A stretch of 36,509 nt of DNA. It comes from Russula earlei. Taxonomy: Eukaryota; Basidiomycota; Agaricomycetes; Russulales; Russulaceae. Each line of letters begins with the position of its first letter. The stretch's first letter is position 1. This document shows positions 30,202 through 36,509 of the stretch, piece by piece. The DNA lies in contig JAGFNK010000521.1 in the NCBI GenBank assembly GCA_025769875.1, forward strand, positions 1-36,509. The letters are read 5' to 3'. The notes beneath the pieces are model-generated. The model was not told the DNA's origin, made no database searches, and saw only the letters and a program-made list of their open reading frames with translations. Made by a program: the position numbers and the translations under genes.

Positions 30202-31542
30202 TGTTCCATCAGTTCTTCCAACAAGTCCTCCTTTTGTTTGGTGGACATCTTCTTTATGGACGCCGAGGAGGAGCTCTTGTTATAGGTAGGAGGAGGAGAT
30301 GTAGATCGCCCGGAGACAGTGCTTTCATTTCCACTATCCCCTGAGTCGTCCTCCTTCTCTGTTTCCAGAGCTCGAGCTTTCCCTTTGTCCCTTGGGTTAC
30401 TTGATTTCTTCTTGACTCTGTCCTTGTCAGGACAGTTCCGACTGATATGTCCTGCTTTCTTGCAGATGAAGCATTTCCCTTCTGCTAGCAGTTTCTTCTT
30501 TTCCTCTGTCAGAGGAGGACGTCGCTTGGTCCTTGCTGCATCAGTGGATACTGAGTCCACTTCCATTGCATTCGGATCTCTTTGGTTTCGCCTTTTCCCA
30601 ACCTGTAGGGATTTCATGCGATTTTCCCTGGTGGTCAACGATCCACCTCCAGATCCAATATTGGCTTTCATGAGCTGGTCTCTGGCCTGTTCTTCCCTAG
30701 GCAGCATTGATCCATGCTCGTAGATCATTGATGGCAGGTATATCTCTGACTGGTCGATTGTAGATTCGTCGCACCAGCCAGGTGATTAGTCCAGCCTTGT
30801 AGGCTTCTACTGCTCCTGGTGAATTCTGGTCCCATCCTGCTTTACTGAGCAGAACAAGGAACTTGCTGGTATAGTCATCCAGCGATGCTGCTTTAGACAT
30901 GGACAGTTGTTGTAGCTCCATGAAAGCGTCTTCAGGCTCTGTGGTGTCTTTGAATTCTCTGAAGAAGTCATCCACAAATTCGGTCCAAAAGAGCATGTCA
31001 GTTGGATCTAGCTGCACTGGTGCATAAGGAGACGGCGGGTCCCCATTTCTTTTTGCTTCTACCAGGTTCGTTTGATTGACCACCCATTCATGCACTTTCT
31101 CTCCTTTGATGTAGGTGAGAGCTAGGGCTACTCGCTTCATTGGAATAGTCATGGTCGGGTTGTCGCTGTTGAGCAGATTCCATAGATTGAAATCCTGGAC
31201 AAAGTACTTCGTCTTTTTCCTGTCTCCTTTGAAGACTTCAGGAGGGTCTCCTTTTAGAGATCCGTTGCCCCCATGGGGGCCTGGTGCCGGCTGAGGTGCC
31301 AGATTCGCCCCTGGTCCTACAGGAGGTGCTGCTGGTGGTCCCCCTGCTGGAGGGCCTCCTCCAGGTGGGCCTCCTCCTGGTACTGGTGGACCTGCGGGTC
31401 CGAAGGGGACTCCTCCACCTCCAGGTGGTCCTCCTGCTCCAGGTGGACCTCCTCCAGGGTTTACTACGATGGTGGGCCCTGCTCTTCCACCTGCTGTCTG
31501 GGTGGCAATGGTGGCTGTCTGCGTTGCTGCAATGGTAGCCAT
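30192..31542 (-). CDS. gag: Element 3 Gag (one single-base break)
   Basis: Starts at ATG 31542-31540 (MATIAATQTATIATQT), the first ATG after the predicted transcription start, with G at -3 and +4. A Gly/Pro-rich N-terminal arm is followed by a capsid-like domain (VFKGDRKKTKYFVQDFNLW, ALTYIKGEKVHEWV, FFREFKDTTEPEDAFMELQ). One extra base near 30698 (GCC TAG G) separates it from the nucleocapsid part, REEQARDQLMKAN, with the CCHC knuckle CFICKKAGHISRNC and a basic, Ser-rich tail ending MEQGF. The restored order is inferred from related Gags. Confidence 0.88.
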
Positions 31543-32101
31543 TTCGACTGATTCTTCTGGCTTCTTCAACGATTGTTGGTTCAATGGGCGAGACGTGTAC
31601 TGTCTGCTCTAGTCTTTCAGCTAGCTCCAATACTTCTGGTGCTTCTGCTTTCTGATCTGTAGTCGGAGGGTCCGACTGTTCTGTTTCTCCACTTGATGAC
31701 TTTTGTATCAATGGAGCTGGGTCGTCTACTACTGGGCTTCTGGGTTCCCAATGAGTAGTATAAGGATCTGTCCTGGTTCCTAAACCTAGGACCTTATATT
31801 CGTCGATGTCTTCGTCCTCTCCTGCGTAGGGACGTCCTTTGTGGTAATCAATAAAGTACCACTGATCGTTGATGTATTCACAAGGAAGGTAGCTTCCTTT
31901 GTATCGGACCTCGTATCTGTTAGGCCCTTCCTGGTCTGCCCAACACCAGATGGCAGTTCCTTTGATTCCTGAGGGTAGATCGTCCCTCTCTCTAGCTTTG
32001 AACCAACCAAATTTGGTTCCTTGCTTTGATTTCTGGTTGAACTTTACGCGTATGCTATGTTCTCCTTCGATTTCCAGTTTGTCCACTCGCCACTGCCTTT
32101 C
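31543..32101 (-). CDS. ATG-less frame upstream of gag in element 3
   Basis: Open from a TAG at about 32104 down into the gag start with no methionine codon: DKLEIEGEHSIRVKFNQ, FGWFKARERDDLPSG, IKGTAIWCWADQEGPNRY, VRYKGSYLPCEYINDQWYF, then an acidic part (YAGEDEDIDEYKV). The frame continues past 31543 over gag as a shadow. No clear homology to ORF0a or ORF0b of element 1. Initiation would need a non-AUG codon, reinitiation or splicing. Regular amino-acid composition supports coding, but there is no second copy to test. Confidence 0.45.
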
Positions 32102-32114
32102 CTAGGGAGTCGGG

Positions 32115-32305
32115 ACTTGTCTGCCCTCTTACCACTGTCTATGCCAATGACAGTAGGGGTCTTTACAGAAGTATGCGTGTGTCCAACCGTGCTGCTCGTC
32201 GAGAGTCACGTAGTACACCTTCTTCTTGTCGTGGAGAGGTCTGTATAGATTCTCCCCCTTGACTACTTCAGCGTAGGTTGCTGACCGTATGATGACTAGA
32301 TCCTA
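32115..32305 (-). CDS. Cys/His module of element 3
   Basis: Reads VIIRSATYAEVVKGENLYRP, LHDKKKVYYVTLDEQHGW, then AYFCKDPYCHWHRQW and TAA. It has the same signature as the two modules of element 1 although the two elements belong to different families. Codons differ mostly at third positions. The frame opens after TAG 32306 and has no ATG. A GTAAGA donor-like sequence overlaps its stop. Confidence 0.55.
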
Positions 32306-32360
32306 GTCTTTAGGCTTCCTGCCTATTTCTGGTTCGCTTTCACAGCGATGTCTGTGATAG

Positions 32361-32372
32361 AAGCTCGACTTA
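32361..32372 (-). promoter_or_regulatory. Self-priming primer-binding site of element 3
   Basis: Sense TAAGTCGAGCTT, directly next to the LTR, is the exact 12-nt complement of AAGCTCGACTTA at the predicted RNA 5' end (32578-32567). It lacks the TGG expected of a tRNA-primed site. Confidence 0.78.
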
Positions 32373-32959
32373 TGTTAAGGCTCCAAAGTGCCTTAAATAA
32401 GATCAATGGTCGCGTCTATAAACGCGTCCTACCAATGCAGATATGCTTGAGTCAAGCAAGCAATACTCGTGGAGGGGAAGGAGTGTTAGATCCTTCTAGA
32501 GTATGACAACAAGATGAGAGGGGCTCTGCAGACGGGGTAGGAGTCAACTGTTTGGGATTGGCAAACTAAGTCGAGCTTAGGGCTCAACTGTTACGACTGG
32601 GGGCTTTATATAGCCCTACAGGGATAAGGTTTGTACTACTGTAGTACTAGTCGGTGCTATAGAAGCAAAACATGGCTCATAGAAGCGAGGTTGCTTCTAT
32701 GTAAACGATCTCGGTGCTGGAAGCATTAAGTGCTTCCCCAATCAAGGAATCGACGTACGTGGCGGTACAGGAACATCTGGGACAGAAGCAATGCTACTCA
32801 TTGCTTCTTCAGTACATCTTCTGAAAGATACGATCAACGCGCTCCGAATGTGATATCAAGGAACATAAACGATCAAGATCTGACGCACGCATAATGCAAA
32901 GGCGCAGTCCATAGTTCAGGTGTTCCGGCATCTTCCGGACCCCAAACCACTCGGTAACA
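32373..32959 (-). repeat. 5' LTR of element 3
   Basis: 587 bp; TATATAAA (sense, 32612-32605) lies 34 nt before the predicted start A at 32578. The LTR edge cuts element 4 inside its protease-RT spacer. Confidence 0.93.
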
Positions 32960-33683
32960 CTGTGGTTGATTTGGCTCTTATGCTGATTGTCATTGGTCTA
33001 AATGCATTGTAGATTTGTTTGTCAACACAGGGGTTCAATAGTCCTTCAGTATCTGGGAAGATTAGTGCAGCAACGTTTGCAAACTCAGGTTCTTCTTTTC
33101 TTCAGGAAAAGTAAGTGCTTGTATTTGGTAATTCCGTGTTCCAGATGCAGATGCAATGTTATGCTTGGGTGCGTGGTAAGGCAGGTTCGGGGGCAATTCC
33201 TCAGTGTGTGATGGTGTCATTTGCCCAATCAATATCTGGGTTGTGGTGTCGTAGCCAATCTGTTCCTAAGATGATGTTGTGATCTCCAATGTTAGTGACA
33301 AGGAATTCTGCTTTTTCGTCATGAGTGGTGCCTGTGTGTGCTTGAATGCGAAGTCTTTGGATGGTGCTAAAACGTATTAGTCCATTGGCATTTTGTGTTC
33401 CATCTACATTTTGTGCTGGCAAGGGTTTGGTCATAGTTCAAAGGTGCAGGTGGTGTCTTTGTGCAAATCGTTCATGGATTATCATTCCTTCTGCTCCACT
33501 GTTGAGCAGGGCTCTTGCACCGATTTCTTTGCCGCTTGTCTTCCCTATTAAGGTAACTTTCAAGGCAATGGAAGGGGAGTGAATATTCTTGGTAAAAACT
33601 TTGGGGTAATTGATTTCTCTTTGTATTGTACTGATTTGGACCGTGTCCCTTCTCAGTGCAGAAGGGGGTCCAATTAAAAATCC
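32960..33683 (-). pseudogene. pol: Element 4 pol start: protease remnant
   Basis: After the slippery site: FLIGPPSALRRDTVQIS, INYPKVFTKNI, ALLNSGAEGMIIHERF (protease triad DSG changed to NSG, so inactive), LPAQNVDGTQNANGLIR, IILGTDWLRHHNPDIDW. Beyond 33210 it is broken by shifts and stops but still recognisable as far as IYNAF..RAKSTT. Confidence 0.85.
33647..33683 (-). promoter_or_regulatory. -1 frameshift signal remnant of element 4
   Basis: GGAUUUU (33683-33677) directly before the gag stop UAA, a 10-nt spacer, and a 7-bp hairpin CCCUUCU/AGAAGGG (33666-33647). Compared with element 1 (CCUUAG../..CUAAGG), paired positions changed together. Confidence 0.68.
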
Positions 33684-35195
33684 ATAGGAGCAGATCTTGG
33701 GTGGAGGATCGAGTCTGCAAGTGTTTCTCTCCAAGTCGTTAGTGAAGCAACAGGAACAGGTTCTTCTTGCGCAGGTTCGATGTTTTCATCTTGGATGGTT
33801 GTAGCTCTGACTGTTTGGGGGCGAGATCCTTGTCGTTGGCGTCCTTGAGCTGCTTTCTTTGCTCTACATTGATTTGCCATATGATTCTTCTTTCCACAAT
33901 AATAACAGAGATTGTTCTTGCGTCGAAACTTCTTTCTCTGCATCTGTGAGGGGTTTCCTTTCACTTCTGGATTCCCAGGGTCGTTCAGTTGGGCTCTCCT
34001 TGGTACAAGTTAATTTCCAATGGGATTAGTCTGATCCTTGAGTGTTTAATCCTCGGGCACGCACAGAGCGTCCTCCTCGAAAAGCAGTGGAGTTGTATAG
34101 GTGGAAAAGGTTGTCGAATTCTCTTGCTGCTTTGACAAGGGCTGCAAGTGTAGTTGGTGTCGGTGTGATTCCCAGTATTTTCTGATGTAAGGCCGGGTTG
34201 ATGTTCTTCCTAAATGCGTACATCTTTGTTCTTTCATCGGTGGTAGCTCGTGATGCAGTGGTGCGACCATTTCTGATACCATTCATTAAATGGTAGTTTC
34301 CTTGATAATAGGTGTGCATGGTATTAGCGGAGGCCAATTCTGCTTCTGCAGGGATGAAAGTGATCAGCAAAGGCTTTCTTGAAAGTCGTCCCATGATCCA
34401 TAGTCTGCTACTGTACTGAGCCATAGCCTTGGTGGTTTGTTCTCTAGCCCATGCTCCAGGCGGGTGTTCCTACTTTAAAGTGGGTTAGTGCAGCAGGCAA
34501 CTTTCTTGCTTTCATCTGTAAAGGAGTCGCCATTGATGTAGTAATAATTGGCCAAAGCTGCCCAAAAGGCTTCTGCATTATCAGCCTTTCCATCAAAGGG
34601 TTCTGGTGCATGTTCCGACAAGGCGTGGATTGCTTGACATGGTGGGATTCTGAGTTGTTGCAGTTGTAACAATAGGTGGGGCTGAACCTTGTAAGTTGGA
34701 TTCTAGTTGGAGTGAGCAGTTCGAGGGACTGCTTGTGGTACGTTGCTAATTGTATGAGGAGTAGGTTGTTGGGTATTACTGCTGGGTGGAAGGTCCTGGA
34801 GTAGTGCTTCGAGTGCTCTGAGCAGTTCCTAAGATAGCGGTAACTTCTTGAGTTGTTCTGGCTGTAAAATCGACTTCTCGATTGTTATAGTAAACCCAAT
34901 GTTTCTAGAACAGCTCCACTTGACTGGTCTGTCTAGGAAGAGGCCTGTGTAATTATAAGGGATTGAAGTCTTGAACGTTCTCTGCTCCTGGGGCTGCCAC
35001 TTTAAGTTGTTCGGTGGTAACTTCGTCGTTTTCGTCTTCGTATAACCAAGTGTCAGAAAGATTTCCGTGGTTGATAATAGGTGTACCTGCAAATCTTCCT
35101 CGGTAACAGTGATCTTGGGTGTCGTAGCTGAGGTTTTCAAATAGGAGTGGGATTAGATTTTCTTCTTCATCAGTGATGTCTCTCCTAGTGCTCAT
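33674..35195 (-). pseudogene. gag: Element 4 gag
   Basis: ATG 35195-35193 (MSTRRDITDEEENLIPLLFE), overlapping the ORF0b stop as ATGA. Capsid remnants include AEAFWAALANYYYIN, KMYAFRKNINPALHQ and ILGITPTPTTLAALVKAARE; the nucleocapsid has the CCHC knuckle CYYCGKKNHMANQC and ends PRSAPMDF. Several frameshifts lie between 34000 and 34950. The proline-rich linker of element 1 is largely missing. Confidence 0.82.
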
Positions 35196-36509
35196 AGATC
35201 TAGACAGCATGTTATAGTCCAATGGCCATTGTTCCAAGGATATGCAATGGTGTAGGCTGGTTTCAGTTGAATGGAGTCGGGTCTTCCTTGGTGCTTTTTT
35301 AAGTGGATTTGGGAGTATTCTTCGGTGATGCTACTTTGGGTCAAGACTACTCAGGTTTTCCACAAGTATCCTTTGAATTCTGCTGCAGAGATAGCAAAGT
35401 CGTTTATCTCTCTGGTGGGATGTTGATACACCACGAAGTGTGTTGTCCTTAAATGCCAAGCCTGCGTACAATAGTTCTTGAATTCAAGTAGTTCTCTTTT
35501 CAATCACATAGGTAGGTTCAGAGCTAAGAAAGATTGTTCTGGCAAATAAAGGTGTAGTTCAGTATTTCTAATGTCGATACTATCAGGGGATTCAACTAAT
35601 GGTGATGTAAAGGGTTGAGAAGGTACAACAGGTGTAGGAATACGACTGGTAAACAGGGGTACGTAGGTGTCAGGGGGAGTAGGAGGTAATGGTCTTTCAA
35701 CAAGGAATCCTCTTGCGTTGGGAACTGTTTTTCTAGAGGGAGCTCACTGAGGCGTTGCATGTCTTCTGTGTCAAGGAGCCAGGACTACTGAATTGGGAGG
35801 TGATAATTGCCTGGTGTCCACAGGGTGATTCTGTTAGGAGTGGGGGGTTTCTGGTCGATAACTGCACATGCAATATTCTGCTTTGCAGTTACACTGGTAA
35901 TCCATGGATCTGTCTCAGTATCTTCTTACTGGCGGACCAGCATTCTTGACTGGTTGGGACAGTGGTTCAGATTGGCGTGAGGGTTGAGGGACAAGGCTTG
36001 AGGCTTCGAGGACTGCTGGGACTGAGTAATATGTAGGGGGACCAGTATATGAGGCGTCTGGGCTGGTAATCGCCAAGTTGATTGTAATCTGCGTCGTATC
36101 CAGGAGTTAGTTTCCCATCAAGGTATTGTGTATTCCTGGTACAACTGCAAGTTGGACTAAGATTGATCCTGTCTTTGTATTCTTTAAGACGTAGATGGTA
36201 GAATTGAACTGTGAGCTGATAGTAGCTGATTAAAGTCCAAGCTAAGTAGAACAAGCGATATCCTGTCTCAAGGAGTGGACTAATGATGTGGTGGCGTGGT
36301 TGAATGATTCTGGTCCAGAGGTTTAATTCACTGGTGCGTAGGATTGGTAGTCAACTGGTTGTCCTTGGATGTTCTTCGCTTGAGCAAGGTGCCAATATAA
36401 TAGTTGTTGTCGTGCTGGTGGTAGGAGTCGACTAAGAGTTTCAAGATATAGTGCGTGTTCGTTGTGGCTTAAGAGCTTCCAAAAGGCAAGACTCCAAGGA
36501 ATTCTTTAA
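35192..36509 (-). pseudogene. Element 4 ORF0b
   Basis: Shares with element 1, in order: LGVLPFG, PARQQLLYWHL, LWTRIIQPRHH, SYYQLTVQFYHLRL, SYTGPP, CMCSYRPETP, ITLWTPGNYHLP, ERPLPPTPP, KRELLEFKNYC and AYTIAYPWNNGHWT. It is broken by several shifts and stops. It ends TGA (35194-35192), which overlaps the gag ATG by four bases, with no Cys/His module between. Only about seven ATGs occur in some 1.3 kb of its sense strand, well below expectation even after decay. Confidence 0.75.

Larger units (their letters stand above)
31543..32578 (-). other. AUG-free leader of element 3
   Basis: No CAT occurs on the plus strand from 31543 to 32670. The sense RNA from the predicted start at 32578 to the gag ATG is thus free of AUG in all frames for about 1,036 nt. 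Confidence 0.88.
24322..32959 (-). mobile_element. Element 3: complete chromovirus of a second family, 8.6 kb
   Basis: LTRs of 588 and 587 bp with TGTTA..TAACA ends and only a few differences, so the insertion looks recent. Sense order: primer site, Cys/His module, ATG-less frame, gag, pol with chromodomain, a long C-terminal extension, polypurine tract. The flanking 5-mers CTTCT and CTGTG do not match. Gag-pol carries two single-base shifts but no nonsense codons. The sequence on its right is element 4; the sequence on its left is not. Confidence 0.93.
32960..36509 (-). mobile_element. Element 4: decayed, truncated relative of element 1
   Basis: Minus-strand ORF0b, gag and start of pol in the same order as element 1, aligned along their length but strongly diverged and with many frameshifts. 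It runs off the window at 36509 and stops at 32960 against element 3 within the codons for RAKSTT. No RT, RNase H or integrase remains on the other side of element 3. Confidence 0.85.

Noticed and set aside
30697..30699. Programmed +1 frameshift at GCC TAG G inside gag of element 3
   Set aside because: It would split capsid from nucleocapsid, has no known precedent there, and similar one-base gains occur at unrelated places in both elements.
31543..32578. A splice-created AUG in the leader of element 3
   Set aside because: I looked for exons ending in A before GT and acceptors AG|TG. The only one in frame with the ATG-less ORF (12 nt upstream of DKLEIEG, acceptor CGAG) is a weak GAG acceptor with no convincing donor; the better CAG|TG sites open only short frames.

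Overview
This is a eukaryotic, retrotransposon-dominated window, most likely from a filamentous basidiomycete (Agaricomycete; a Rhizoctonia-like fungus would fit, but I cannot confirm a species). The reasons are Ty3/gypsy chromoviruses with fungal-type integrase-chromodomain ends, introns of about 53-59 nt with GT..AG ends and fungal branch sites, and no bacterial operons. No tRNA, rRNA or CRISPR array was seen. Many apparent open frames start at non-ATG codons and were not treated as genes unless other evidence supported them.

Layout. 1-3750: old non-transposon or degraded sequence: a purine-skewed low-complexity block (60-1390), three CACGTG-centred palindromes (2215-2412), a fragment of an unidentified spliced gene on the minus strand (2389-2958) and a diverged tandem dimer. 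3756-13945: element 1, a complete 10.2-kb Ty3/gypsy chromovirus on the minus strand with two LTRs and a perfect 5-bp target duplication (GGAAC). 13946-18440: inverted repeats, a solo LTR of the element-1 family, an older LTR remnant split by a solo LTR of another family, and unassigned DNA. 18578-22233: element 2, a dead plus-strand gag-pol fragment with two nested solo LTRs inserted near its gag-pol junction. 22252-24321: an LTR-like remnant, a 154-bp tandem repeat and unassigned DNA. 24322-32959: element 3, a complete 8.6-kb chromovirus of a different family on the minus strand. 32960-36509: element 4, a decayed distant relative of element 1, cut off by element 3 on one side and by the window end on the other.

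How the parts may work together. Element 1 contains what looks like an undescribed expression switch. From its predicted transcription start (about 13227) to the Gag start codon (10169) there is not one ATG in any frame over about 3.06 kb, although the stretch encodes long, conserved protein frames (called ORF0 here). Two canonical short introns, one starting in the LTR end and one inside ORF0, each join an exon ending in A to an exon starting with TG. Splicing would therefore create the missing AUG codons. Unspliced genomic RNA would have Gag as its first AUG, whereas spliced RNA would open ORF0a and ORF0b. The primer-binding site lies inside intron 1, so spliced RNA could not be reverse transcribed. 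Element 3, from another family, also has an AUG-free leader of about 1 kb ending at Gag. Elements 1 and 3 share a short Cys/His module (ATYAEVVKGE...CKDPYCxWH) in these leaders.

Other themes are Tf1-like self-priming sites in elements 1 and 3, -1 frameshift signals at all four gag-pol junctions (with a covarying hairpin between elements 1 and 4), an internal copy of the polypurine tract in element 1, and a roughly 585-residue extension with a coiled coil and a second zinc knuckle at the end of element 3 Pol. All of this was read by eye; splice sites, start sites and frameshifting are predictions.
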